A stretch of 64,000 nt of DNA from Saccharothrix luteola. Its GTDB lineage: Bacteria > Actinomycetota > Actinomycetes > Mycobacteriales > Pseudonocardiaceae. Of the stretch, positions 24,811-33,780 are shown piece after piece (positions within the stretch are counted from its first letter, which is position 1; each line of letters starts with the position of its first letter). Both the position numbers and the translations under genes were made by a program. The notes under the pieces were generated by a model. The model did no database searches, was not told the origin of the DNA, and saw nothing but the letters and a program-made list of their open reading frames with translations. The stretch spans positions 16,389 to 80,388 of the forward strand of contig NZ_JAJHUO010000046.1 in the NCBI RefSeq assembly GCF_020859565.1, read 5' to 3'.

Positions 24811-25775
24811 CGACGTCTCCTCAGGTGTGCGGCGGCCCACGTGCGGGAATCGGCGTCCAGCAGTGGCACGGTCACCGCGGGCGGCAGCGACTCGCCGACA
24901 TCCTCCCTGGTGAGCAGCGCGGAGGCGGCTTGGAGGTGCCCGGCGCGCAGTCGGCGCGTCGGCGGCTCGCCGGCGAGGTGCGCGGCGAGGTAGCCGGCGG
25001 CGAACGCGTCGCCCGCGCCGACGGGTTCCACCACGTCCACCCGCAGTCCCGGCTGGAACGTCGACGCACCGCCTTCGACGACGGTCGCGCCGCGTGCGCC
25101 GTGCTTGACCACGAGCGTCGTCGGTCCGGGCAGCAACGCCCTCAGCTCCGCCGGATCGCCGACACCCCACACGGCCTGCGCCTCGTCGGCGCCGGCGAGC
25201 ACGATGTCCGCCGCGTCGGCGAGTCCCCGCAGCACGGCCGGGTCGCGGTCGCGCCACAGCGCGGGCCGCCAGTTCAAGTCGAACGACACCGGCGCGGACC
25301 GCGGCCGGCGCAGGACGGCGCGCAGCAGTTCGAGGCAGCTGTCCGAGAGAGCCGCGGTGATGCCGCTGACGTGGATCAGCGCGATGTCGTCCCAGCGCAG
25401 GCGGTCCAGCGTGGCCGGCCCCATCGCGGACGCCGCCGAGCCGCGCCGGTAGTACCGCACCGGGCTGCCGGCGGCGTCGGCTTCCTTGACGTAGAGGCCG
25501 GTCGGCCGGTCGGGGTCGACGCGCACGCCGGTGACGTCCACGCCCGCGCCGCCCACCGCGTCGAGGACCGCGCCGCCGAACGCGTCGTCGCCGACCGCGC
25601 TCACCCAGCGGCTGCGCACGCCGAGCCGGGCCAGGTGGATGGCCACGTTGGACTCGGCGCCGCCGATCGCCCTGGTCCACGTGCGCGCCGCGCGCACCGG
25701 GCCGGGTTCGGCGGGCACCAGCACCGCCATGGTCTCGCCCAGGCACACCACGCCGCCCGGCAGGTCGAACCGCAT
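24807..25775 (-). CDS. PfkB-family sugar kinase (2-keto-3-deoxygluconate kinase-like)
   Basis: A 322-residue ribokinase-fold kinase. The N-terminal signature region contains IGGAESNVAIHLARLG, and the C-terminal signature VEPVGAGDAFAAGYLAAHL holds the catalytic aspartate and anion hole. It resembles KdgK, which phosphorylates 2-keto-3-deoxygluconate, but the substrate cannot be fixed from sequence. Its association with D-aminoacylase genes recurs in actinobacteria and may reflect release of a keto-acid or sugar-acid moiety. ATG 25775 has AAGGAG at ideal distance. It is the first gene of the minus-strand arm. Confidence 0.82.
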   Translation of the reverse strand: MRFDLPGGVVCLGETMAVLVPAEPGPVRAARTWTRAIGGAESNVAIHLARLGVRSRWVSAVGDDAFGGAVLDAVGGAGVDVTGVRVDPDRPTGLYVKEADAAGSPVRYYRRGSAASAMGPATLDRLRWDDIALIHVSGITAALSDSCLELLRAVLRRPRSAPVSFDLNWRPALWRDRDPAVLRGLADAADIVLAGADEAQAVWGVGDPAELRALLPGPTTLVVKHGARGATVVEGGASTFQPGLRVDVVEPVGAGDAFAAGYLAAHLAGEPPTRRLRAGHLQAASALLTREDVGESLPPAVTVPLLDADSRTWAAAHLRRRR

Positions 25776-25859
25776 CCGGACTCCTTGATCGACGGTGTCG
25801 GCTGATTGACGGGCAGGCGACCGAATGTTACACACTCCAGCAGCACATCGCGCAATAGC

Positions 25860-25878
25860 CGTTGCAATATACGCAACG
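25860..25878. promoter_or_regulatory. IclR-type operator in the divergent promoter
   Basis: CGTTGCaatatacGCAACG is an inverted repeat with 6-bp arms and a 7-bp A/T-rich spacer, typical in form for IclR-family sites. It lies 16 bp before the GTG of the dehydratase-like gene and about 85 bp from the kinase start, so one bound regulator could control both arms. A second imperfect GCAA/TTGC pair (25852-25865) overlaps it. Confidence 0.6.
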
Positions 25879-25893
25879 TTAGGAGCGGGAGAC

Positions 25894-27147
25894 GTGGATC
25901 TCGACGCTGTGGCCGCCATCCGCGACGAGCGGGTCGACTGGCGGTTCAAGGGCCTGCCCGCCGACGCGTTCGGCGCCACGATCGGCGAGGTCGCGGCCCG
26001 CCGGCTCGACCTGTTCGCCGACGGGTTCGTCGGCCCCCTGGTCGTGCTGGACGCCGCCGCGCTGGAGCACAACCTCGCCACCATGGCCCGCTGGTGCGCC
26101 GACCGCGGCGTGCTGCTGGCGCCGCACGGCAAGACGACCATGGCCCCGCAGCTGTTCGCCCGCCAGTTGGCGCACGGCGCGTGGGGGATCACCGCGGCCA
26201 ACACCAGCCAGCTGCGGGTGTACCGGGCGTTCGGGGTGGAGCGGGTGGTGCTGGCCAACCAGCTCGTCGACCCCGCCGGGCTGCGGTGGCTGGCCGCGGA
26301 ACTGGCCGCCGACGACACGTTCGAGTTCACCTGTTGGGTGGACTCCGTCGCGGGGGTGGCGCGGATGACCGAGGCGCTCGGCGCGGTCGAACGGCCGGTC
26401 GACGTGCTGGTCGAGCTCGGGGCGCGCGGCGGGCGGACCGGCGCGCGTGACCAGGCCACCGCGCTGGAGGTGGCGCGGGCCGCCGCCGCGAGCCCCGCGT
26501 TGCGCCTGGCCGGCGTCGGCGGCTACGAGGGCGCGCTGGCGCACGACGCGTCACCGGCGGCGCGGTCCGTCGTGGACGGTTACCTGGACTCGGTGCGCGA
26601 GTTGGCGATCGCGCTGCGGGACGTGTTCGAGGTCGACGAGCCGATCGTCACGGTGGGTGGCAGCGCGTACTTCGACCAGGTGGCGGCGAAGCTCACCGAG
26701 CCGTGGCCGTTCCCGGTGCGGCCGGTGCTGCGCAGCGGCGCGTACATCACCCACGACGACGGGTTCTACCGCGGCATCTCACCCCTGGGCCGCACGCCCG
26801 GCGCGCAACCGTTCCGCAGCGCGCTGCGCGCGTGGGCGCAGGTCACCTCACGCCCGCAGCCCGACCTGGCGCTGCTGACGCTGGGCAAGCGGGACGCGTC
26901 GTTCGACGAGGGCCTGCCCGAACCGCAGGTGGTGCGCGGCCGGGACGGCGTCGAGCGGCCGTTCGCCGCCGAGGTCACCGCGCTCAACGACCAGCACGCG
27001 TTCGTGCGGCTGTCCGGTGACGAGGTCGAGGTCGGCGACTGGGTCGGCCTCGGCCTGTCGCACCCCTGCACGGTGTTCGACAAGTGGCCGCTGATCCCGG
27101 TGGTCGAGGGCACCACCGTGGTCGACCTGGTGCGCACCTACTTCTAG
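25894..27147 (+). CDS. D-serine/D-threonine dehydratase-like PLP enzyme (alanine-racemase fold)
   Basis: A 417-residue amino-acid deaminase of the DSD1-like group with an N-terminal PLP-binding TIM barrel. The Schiff-base lysine is K80 in APHGKTTMAP. The C-terminal beta domain carries the metal-site motif SHPCTVFDKW, in which the His and Cys bind zinc in eukaryotic D-serine dehydratase. It would convert a D-hydroxy-amino acid to a keto acid plus ammonia via an enamine, explaining the neighbouring RidA. GTG 25894 is preceded by a purine-rich AGGAGCGGGAG. It is followed 10 bp later by D-aminoacylase, so the two probably act in sequence. Confidence 0.85.
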   Translation: MDLDAVAAIRDERVDWRFKGLPADAFGATIGEVAARRLDLFADGFVGPLVVLDAAALEHNLATMARWCADRGVLLAPHGKTTMAPQLFARQLAHGAWGITAANTSQLRVYRAFGVERVVLANQLVDPAGLRWLAAELAADDTFEFTCWVDSVAGVARMTEALGAVERPVDVLVELGARGGRTGARDQATALEVARAAAASPALRLAGVGGYEGALAHDASPAARSVVDGYLDSVRELAIALRDVFEVDEPIVTVGGSAYFDQVAAKLTEPWPFPVRPVLRSGAYITHDDGFYRGISPLGRTPGAQPFRSALRAWAQVTSRPQPDLALLTLGKRDASFDEGLPEPQVVRGRDGVERPFAAEVTALNDQHAFVRLSGDEVEVGDWVGLGLSHPCTVFDKWPLIPVVEGTTVVDLVRTYF

Positions 27148-27157
27148 GGGGTTCGGC

Positions 27158-28747
27158 GTGGACATCGTCTTCCGGGGCGCACGGGTCGTGGACGGCACCG
27201 GCGCGCCCTCCTACCGGGCGGACGTGGGCGTGCGCGACGGGCGCATCGCCGAGATCGGCGACCGGCTCGACGGGCGGCGGGTGGTCGACGCCGACGGCCG
27301 GGTCCTCGCGCCCGGCTTCATCGACATGCACTCCCACTCCGACCTCCAGGTGCTGGCCGACCCCGGCCACCTGGCCAAGGTGTCGCAGGGCGTCACCACG
27401 GAGGTCCTCGGCCAGGACGGGCTGTCCTACGCGCCCGTGGACGACGACGTGCTGGCCGTGCTGCGCGCGCAACTGGCCGGGTGGAACGACGACCCGCCCG
27501 GCTTCGACTGGGACTGGCGCTCCGTCGGCGGGTACCTGGACCGCCTCGACCGGGGCATCGCGGTCAACGCCGCCTACCTCGTGCCGCAGGGCACGCTGCG
27601 GATGCTGTGCGTCGGCTACGACGACCGGCCCGCCACCGACGCCGAGCTGGACCGGATGCGCGAGGTGCTGGCGCGGTCGTTGCGCGAGGGCGCGATGGGC
27701 ATGTCGTCCGGCCTGACCTACACGCCCGGCATGTACGCCGACACCGCCGAGCTGACCGAGCTGTGCCGGGTCGTCGGCGAGCACGGCGGGTTCTACAGCC
27801 CGCACCACCGCAGCTACGGCGCGGGCGCGCTGGAGGCGTACGCGGAGATGGTGCGCGTGTCGCGGGACGCCGACTGCCCCCTGCACCTCGCGCACGCCAC
27901 GATGAACTTCGAGGTCAACCGGGGTCGGGCGGGCGAGCTGCTCGACCTGCTCGACCGGGCCATCGCGGCCGGCGCGGACATCACCCTCGACACCTACCCC
28001 TACCTGCCCGGCGCGACGTACCTGTCGGCGCTGCTGCCGAGCTGGGCGGGCGCGGGCGGACCGGAGGCGACCCTGGCGCGGCTGTCCGATCCGGACACCC
28101 GCGAGCGGATCCGGGTCGAGGTCGAGGAGACCGGCTCCGACGGCTGCCACGGCGTGCCGGTCGACTGGTCGACCATCGAGGTCAACGGCGTGCGCAAGGC
28201 CGAGAACGCGCACCTGGTCGGGCACTCGGTCGCCGAGTCGGCGCGCCGGGCCGGCCGGCCGCCCGCCGAGCTGTACTTCGACGTCCTGCTCTCCGAGCGG
28301 CTGGGCACCTCGTGCCTCATGCACGTCGGCCACGAGGACAACGTCCGCGCGATCATGCGGCACCCGGCGCACACCGGCGGCAGCGACGGCCTGCTGGTGG
28401 GCGACCGGCCGCACCCGCGCGCGTGGGGCACGTTCCCCCGCTACCTCGCCCGGTACGTGCGCGAGCTCGGCGTGCTGGGCCTGGAGGAGTGCGTGGCGCA
28501 CCTGACCGGCCGGGCCGCGCGGCGGCTCCGGCTCGCCGACCGGGGGCTCGTGCGCGAGGGGCACGCGGCCGACCTCGTGCTGTTCGACCCCGACGCGATC
28601 GCCGACACCGCGACGTTCGACGAGCCCCGGCAGGCCGCCGCGGGCATCACCCACGTCGTCGTCAACGGGGTGCCCGTGCTCGACGACGGCGTGCGGACCG
28701 ACGCGCTGCCCGGCCGTTCCCTGCGACACCACCGGAGCCGTTCGTGA
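27158..28747 (+). CDS. N-acyl-D-amino-acid deacylase (D-aminoacylase)
   Basis: A 529-residue amidohydrolase-superfamily enzyme that removes the acyl group from N-acyl-D-amino acids. The metal-binding HxH is in GFIDMHSHSDL (residues ~49-59). Further ligands are suggested by HHRSYGAG and LHLAHATMNFE, and the catalytic aspartate by GGSDGLLVGD. The C-terminal composite beta domain ends with VVVNGVPVLDDG. Length is normal for the family. GTG 27158 follows G-rich sequence. The stop overlaps the permease start (GTGA), giving a three-gene operon in which an imported N-acyl-D-amino acid would be deacylated and then deaminated. Confidence 0.9.
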   Translation: MDIVFRGARVVDGTGAPSYRADVGVRDGRIAEIGDRLDGRRVVDADGRVLAPGFIDMHSHSDLQVLADPGHLAKVSQGVTTEVLGQDGLSYAPVDDDVLAVLRAQLAGWNDDPPGFDWDWRSVGGYLDRLDRGIAVNAAYLVPQGTLRMLCVGYDDRPATDAELDRMREVLARSLREGAMGMSSGLTYTPGMYADTAELTELCRVVGEHGGFYSPHHRSYGAGALEAYAEMVRVSRDADCPLHLAHATMNFEVNRGRAGELLDLLDRAIAAGADITLDTYPYLPGATYLSALLPSWAGAGGPEATLARLSDPDTRERIRVEVEETGSDGCHGVPVDWSTIEVNGVRKAENAHLVGHSVAESARRAGRPPAELYFDVLLSERLGTSCLMHVGHEDNVRAIMRHPAHTGGSDGLLVGDRPHPRAWGTFPRYLARYVRELGVLGLEECVAHLTGRAARRLRLADRGLVREGHAADLVLFDPDAIADTATFDEPRQAAAGITHVVVNGVPVLDDGVRTDALPGRSLRHHRSRS

Positions 28748-30139
28748 TCGACTGGTTGCAGCACACCGCGGGAGGGCTGCTGACGCTGTCCGCGCTCAGC
28801 ATCGCCCTGCTCCTGGCCATGATCATCAGGTGGAAGGTCGAGCCGTTCATCGCGCTGCTCGTCGTCGGCCTGCTGGTAGCGCTCGCCGCCGGCCTGCCCG
28901 TGGAGACGCTGGTCGGCTCGGCGCAGAAGGCCTCGGACTCGTTGGTGGAGAAGGGTTTCGGCGGCATCCTCGGCCACGTCGCCGCGATCATCGGCCTCGG
29001 CACGCTGCTCGGCTCGATCCTGGAGGCCTCCGGCGGCGCGGAGGTGCTGACCCGGTCGCTGCTGCGGGCGTTCGGCGAGAACCGCGCCCCGCTGGCCATG
29101 GGCCTGTCGGGGTTGATCTTCGGCGTGCCGGTGTTCTTCGACATCGGCATCTTCGTGCTCGCTCCCCTGGTCTACGTGGCCGCGAAGCGCAGCGGCCGGT
29201 CGATCGTGCTGTACGCCATGCCGCTGCTGGCCGGGCTGTCGGTGACGCACGCGTTCATGCCGCCGCACCCCGGCCCCGTCGCGGCGGCGGGCATGCTCGG
29301 CGTCGAGCTCGGCTGGATCATCGTCATGGCACTGGCCGTGGCGATCCCGTCGTGGTTCATCGGCGGCGTGCTGTTCTCGGCGTGGATGGGCAAGCGGCTG
29401 CACGTGCCCGTGCCGGAGGAGATGCTGGCCGCCGCGGAGAAGGCGCGCGGCGAGCAGGCCAAGGGCGAGCCGCCGCTGTCGCTGGTGCTGGGGATCATCG
29501 CGGTGCCCCTGGTGCTGATCCTGGCGGGCACGTTCGGCAGCATCCTGCTGCCCAAGGGGTCCACCGCGCTGGGGGTGTTCACGTTCTTCGGCACCCCCGC
29601 GGTGGCGTTGACGATCGCCGTGCTGGTGGCGTTCTGGCTGCTGGGCTTCCGCCGGGGCATGACGCGCGAGCAGGTGACCGAGCTGTCCGCCGCGTCGTTG
29701 CGGCCGGTGGCGATGATCCTGCTGGTGGTCGGCGCGGGCGGCTTCTTCGGCGCGGTGCTGTCCGCGACGGGCGTCGGCAAGGTGCTCGCCACGTCGCTGG
29801 CCGACGTCGGGCTGCCGGTGATCGCGCTGTCGTACGTGATCAGCTGCGGGATGCGCATCGCGCAGGGCTCGGCCACCGTCGCGATCGTGACCACGACCGG
29901 TATCGTCGTGCCCGTCGTGGCGGACCTGGACTTACTCGCAGCCGCAGCTGGCGCTGCTGGTCATGTCGATCGCGGCGGGCTCGATCATCGCCTCGCACGT
30001 CAACGACGGCGGGTTCTGGATCGTGTCGCGCTACTTCGGCCTGTCGGTGAAGGAAACCCTCCAGACGTGGACCGTGCTGGAGACGATCCTGTCCGTGGTC
30101 GGCTTCGTGGTGGCCGCGCTGCTGAGCCTGGTGGTGTAG
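28744..30139 (+). pseudogene. GntP-family permease with a +1 frameshift near its C-terminus
   Basis: A gluconate/D-serine-type H+ symporter with about a dozen transmembrane helices, starting at GTG 28744. The first ~396 residues are typical (VPVFFDIGIFVLAPLVYVAA; THAFMPPHPGPVAAAGMLG). After VPVVADLD at about 29931 the frame is lost: an extra T in GACTTACTCG moves the true ending, YSQPQLALLVMSIAAGSII... to a stop at 30137-30139, into another frame. Removing one T gives a full-length ~464-aa protein, whereas the literal frame reads on into Arg/Pro-rich non-membrane sequence. It is either a sequencing error or an inactivating mutation. It is the expected importer for the D-amino-acid operon. Confidence 0.82.
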
Positions 30140-30172
30140 CGGGCGCCTCCCGCCGTCTCCCCCGGCCGCCTC

Positions 30173-31063
30173 TCAGGCGCCGGCCTTCGTGCCGTCCGGC
30201 CTGGCGGCGAACCACACGCCGCCGACGCCGTGGCCCTTCGCGTCGCCGCACACCACGTCGTCGGCGAACAGGTACAGCGGCCACCCGGCGACCGTGGCCT
30301 GCCGCGTGCCGTCCGCGCGGGTCACCGAACCCACCAGCGCCTGGTCCACGCCCCGCACCTCGAACCGCGGCGAGTCCACCAGCAGCGGCGGCCACTTCGT
30401 CGCGCAGTCGCCGTCGCAGTTGGACGCCGAGGGGTTCGCGCGGTCCTCGTCGAACCGGTAGAGCGTCATGCCGTCCTTGTCGGTCAGCACGGTGCCGAGC
30501 CGGCCCACCGACGCGGTCGTCAGCACCAGGCCCGCGGCGGGCGCGGCCTTCCTGCCGTCCGGGGCGGCCACGAACCACGTGCCGCCGACGCCCTGCCCGT
30601 TGGCCTGGCCCGGTGCGGTGTCCTGGGCGAACCGGTACACGGGCCAGCCGGCCACGGTGACCTGCCGCACGCCGTCGGGGCGGTCGAGCGTGGCCACGAG
30701 CGACTGGTCGACGCCCTGCACCCGCACGTCGCCGGAGGTCGCCGGCACCGGCGGCCACTGCTCCGCGCAGCCACCGTCGCAAGTGGACAGCGAGGGTTTC
30801 GCCGAGTCCCGGTCGAACCGGTAGAGCGTCAGGCCGTCGCCGTCGGTCAACACCGTGCCCAGGCCCGGCACCACGGCGGTGGCGATGTCGGCGGACTCTT
30901 GCGGCGCGACCTCGTTGCCGGCCCTTTCCGGTTGTGCGCCAAGGGGACCGGCCCCCTGCTCCTGAGCGGCGGGCCGTGCGGCGCCGGTGTGCGGCGTGGT
31001 GCCGCAAGCGCCGAGCAGGGTGATGCCGAGGAGAGCGACGGCGGCTGCACGCGTGCGGGTCAT
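30173..31063 (-). CDS. Lipoprotein with two secreted-repeat (COG4315-type) units
   Basis: A 296-residue exported lipoprotein. The signal peptide ends in a lipobox (LLGAC), with the lipid-modified cysteine near residue 20, and a disordered linker follows. Two homologous units then each contain GxGxxLTDxDGxTLYRFD, a CDGxC pair (CDGGCAEQWPP and CDGDCATKWPP), VAGWPVYRFAQD or VAGWPLYLFADD, and a GVGGxWF motif. The repeats are known in secreted actinobacterial and proteobacterial proteins of unknown function. The paired cysteines and aromatic residues suggest a redox or metal role, but this is a guess. It is monocistronic. Confidence 0.85.
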   Translation of the reverse strand: MTRTRAAAVALLGITLLGACGTTPHTGAARPAAQEQGAGPLGAQPERAGNEVAPQESADIATAVVPGLGTVLTDGDGLTLYRFDRDSAKPSLSTCDGGCAEQWPPVPATSGDVRVQGVDQSLVATLDRPDGVRQVTVAGWPVYRFAQDTAPGQANGQGVGGTWFVAAPDGRKAAPAAGLVLTTASVGRLGTVLTDKDGMTLYRFDEDRANPSASNCDGDCATKWPPLLVDSPRFEVRGVDQALVGSVTRADGTRQATVAGWPLYLFADDVVCGDAKGHGVGGVWFAARPDGTKAGA

Positions 31064-31148
31064 GGCGGACCTCCCTGAGGCGACCGGATGCCACCCACAC
31101 GGACAGCGGACCCGAACGGTTCACCGGATTCGGTGGTTTTTTGTGCGC

Positions 31149-32327
31149 TCAATCGAGGCCGTGATCACGGAACGCCGCACGCTTGAGCGGCGGCACCGCC
31201 TCGAACAGCCGCAACACCGACTTGAACGCCACCCGGCCGACCGCGTTGCCCGACACGAACTGCCGCGCGCTGCGCAACGACGCCGTCACCGCCGCGAAGC
31301 CGTACTCCCGCATCCGCCGCTCGTAGTCCGCGATCGCGTCCAACGGCTCGCGCTCGACCAGGTTGCGGCACAACGTCATCGCGTCGCGCAACGCGGTGTT
31401 CGCCCCGATCCCGCGCATCGGCGTCATGCTGTGGATCGCGTCGCCGAGCAGCGTCACGGCGGTCGTCGGCCACGGGTCCACCGGCACTGACGTGCGGATC
31501 GGCTAGTGCGACACCGAGTCGTGCGGCGACTCGCGCACCACCCGCACCAGGTCCGGGTGCCAGCCGGTGATCGCGTCGGCCACCACGTCCCGCAGCGGCC
31601 GGTTCGCGGGCAGCACCAGGCCGGCCGCGGCGTAGGCCCACATCAGGTAGCCGTCCTCGGCCAGTTCGTGCGGCGCGAGGAACATCCCAGCCGCCGCGCG
31701 CGGGATCACCGAGTGGGCGTGTGCGACGAGCTCCGGCGGCAGCCAGGCACGCGTGCGCGGGGTCAGCGGCAGCTTGCCCGCGACGGCCGTGATGCCGGTG
31801 TCGACGCGTTCGGCGTGCGGGAGGTACTGGGCTCGCACCGCCGAGTTCGCGCCGTCCGCGCCCACCAGCACGTCGCACCGGGTGCTCGTGCCGTCGGCGA
31901 AGTGGACCGTGAGGCGGCCGTCCTCGTGCTCGTAGCGGGTGAACCGACGGCCGAACCCCACCACGTCGTCCAGGCCGGTCAGCAGGATCTCCCGCAGCGT
32001 GATGCGACTGACCGAGTGGTGGGCGCGGGCCGGGACGTCCGCCGGGTTCTCGACGGTGAGCAGCCGTCGGAGCCGCTCGTCCAGGAACCCGAACCCGCCG
32101 CCGCCACGGCCGGTGGTGGCGACGAACCGCTCCCACAGCTCCGGCGGCAGGCACTCGTGCAGCGCGCGTGCGCCGATAGGGCTGATGTGCAGCCGATATC
32201 CCTGCAACCGGTCGGTCGACGTCACGTCCCGCTCGTGCACGGACACGCTCACCCCGTTCCGCGTCAACCCCTGGGCCAGGCACAACCCGCCCACACCGCC
32301 ACCGACGACCGCCACGTGAAGACTCAT
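31149..32327 (-). pseudogene. FAD-dependent monooxygenase interrupted by an in-frame stop
   Basis: An aromatic-hydroxylase-type (PF01494) flavoprotein starting MSLHVAVVGGGVGGLCLAQG. The dinucleotide-binding and CDVLVGADGANS (DG) motifs are intact. An amber codon (TAG, 31505-31503) falls between VRESPHDSVSH and PIRTSVPVDPWP. The reading frame continues without shift into the second FAD motif, LLGDAIHSMTPMRGIGANTA, and the C-terminal domain. Apart from that single codon the 392-codon gene looks complete. Unless read through, only 274 residues without the GD motif are made. It is divergent from a TetR regulator and probably controlled by it. An ATG at 32342 is an alternative start. Confidence 0.82.
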
Positions 32328-32333
32328 GCGGCC

Positions 32334-32380
32334 CACTATCATCCAAACGTTTGATTAAGTCAACCAGACGGCTGATAGTG
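32334..32380. promoter_or_regulatory. Operator region between the monooxygenase and TetR genes
   Basis: Three nested inverted repeats occur: CACTATCA/TGATAGTG (32334-32341 and 32373-32380), the perfect palindrome CAAACGTTTG (32344-32353) and TTGAttaagTCAA (32351-32363). They lie between the divergent starts and are A/T-rich against the local background, as expected for a TetR-family operator. Confidence 0.6.
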
Positions 32381-32403
32381 CGTGATCGGCTACGGTTGAC
32401 CGC

Positions 32404-32994
32404 GTGCCCCGCCGCTCACCCGACGCCACCGAACGCAAGCGCGACCCCGAGCGCACCAAGGCCCGGATCCTCGAAGCGGCGACGGCCGAGTTCGGCGCGA
32501 AGGGCTACGCGGCGGCCCGGGTGAGCGCCATCGCCGACCGCGCGGGCGTGAACAAGCAGCTGATCTCGTACTACTTCGGTGGGAAGGAAGGCCTCTACCG
32601 CGAGCTGTCCGGGCGGTGGCAGCGGCAGGGCGGGGAACTCACCGACGGCCCGTTGGCGGAGGTCGTGCGCGGGTTCGTGCTGTCGACGCGCTCGCAGCGG
32701 GACTGGGCGCGGCTGATGGTGTGGGAGAACGTGTCCGGCGACGACACGCCGGACGAGGGGGACACGGAGTTCCTGCGGGCGCAGGTGGAAGCGCTGCGGG
32801 CCAGGCAGGAGGCCGGCGAGCTCCCCACCGACCTCGACCCGGCGTGCCTGCTGCTGGCCCTGACGGCAGCCGCGAGCGCGACCGTCTTCATGCCGCGGAT
32901 GGTGCGCCGGATCACCGGGGAGGACCCGGAGTCGGACGAGTTCGCCGAGCGCTACGCCGAGCAACTGGCCCGACTCGTCCGACACCTCGGCTAG
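32404..32994 (+). CDS. TetR-family transcriptional regulator
   Basis: 196 residues. The N-terminal HTH contains RILEAATAEFGAKGYAAARV and the recognition helix region VNKQLISYYFGGKEGLYREL. The C-terminal ligand domain ends at residue 196 with ARLVRHLG. GTG 32404 is preceded at 7 nt by TACGGT (32391-32396), so the mRNA is probably leaderless. It is transcribed away from the flavin monooxygenase across a palindromic operator region, the usual arrangement for a local repressor responding to the enzyme's substrate. No ligand can be named. Confidence 0.88.
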   Translation: MPRRSPDATERKRDPERTKARILEAATAEFGAKGYAAARVSAIADRAGVNKQLISYYFGGKEGLYRELSGRWQRQGGELTDGPLAEVVRGFVLSTRSQRDWARLMVWENVSGDDTPDEGDTEFLRAQVEALRARQEAGELPTDLDPACLLLALTAAASATVFMPRMVRRITGEDPESDEFAERYAEQLARLVRHLG

Positions 32995-33780
32995 CTCCGA
33001 CACCTCGACCGGCTCCGGCGCGGGCTGGTGTCGCACCTCGACCATCTCCGGGACCGGCCCGCACTCCGGCGCGCCGCGGCTCAGCGCGCTGCGGGCTCGG
33101 GCTGCACTTCAGCCAGCTCCACCGGCGCGGGCTCGGCCTCTCGGGCGGCTCGGACCGGCTCCGATTTGAGCGGCATTTCGGCCGCCACCACCTTCAGCCG
33201 GCACCGCCCCGGGCGAACGCTCGACTGGCGCGGGCTCGGCCTCTCGGGCGGCTCGGACCGGCTCCGACTTGAGCGGCATTTCGGCCGCCACCACCTTCAG
33301 CCGGCACCGCCCCGGGCGAACGCTCGACTGGCGCCGGCCCGGCTCGATCAAGCTCTCGCGCGGCTCGGGCAGGATGGATCGGGCGGGATGGATCGGGCGG
33401 GATCTCGACCAGCTGCGGCCTGAGTTCGCCTTTCGCGGCTCTCGCGCTCCTCGGGCGCGACACGGGCTCGGGTGGCGACTCCCCCTCGGCCTCGGGCATG
33501 GCTTGGGCTCCGGCGGCGGTTCGGGCTCTGGCGGCGCTCGGCTCGGACTCAGACGACAGCTCAAACTCTCGGCGTGGCTCGGGCTCGGCCGACAGTTCGG
33601 CTAGCTCTCGCGCGGCTCGGGCTCGGGTGCAGCTCAGGCGAGGCTCAAACTCTCGGCGCGGCTTGGGCTCCGGCGGACGGCGGCGCGGCTTGGGCTCCGA
33701 CGGGCGGCCGTGGCTCGGGTTCGAGCGGGCGGCGGCGCGGCTCGGGTTCGGGTGGGTGCTTCAGCGGGCCGGCAGCTCGG
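32995..33780 (-). other. Low-complexity tract, possibly a decayed Pro/Glu-rich gene
   Basis: This 786-bp stretch has no intact gene. The minus strand reads in pieces as acidic Pro-rich sequence (EAEPAPVELAEVQPEPAAR, EPVEVSELAEVSDE, EPEPRREFELSSESEPSA), but the pieces are in different frames and separated by stops. This suggests remnants of a repetitive coding region broken by indels, or chance translation of GAGCC-type repeats. It contains a 103-bp tandem duplication and a 14-bp tandem repeat (GGATGGATCGGGCG, twice, near 33371-33398). It cannot be assigned a function. Confidence 0.45.
33124..33329 (+). repeat. 103-bp tandem duplication
   Basis: 33124-33226 is repeated immediately at 33227-33329 with one difference (GATTTG versus GACTTG at about 33165 and 33268). 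The period is not a multiple of three, so any reading frame passing through is shifted in the second copy. Near-identity indicates a recent event. Confidence 0.85.

Noticed and set aside
29925..29945. Programmed ribosomal frameshifting in gntP
   Set aside because: The sequence around GGACTTACTCG is not a slippery heptamer and no pseudoknot is evident, and the family does not use frameshifting; a mutation or error is simpler.
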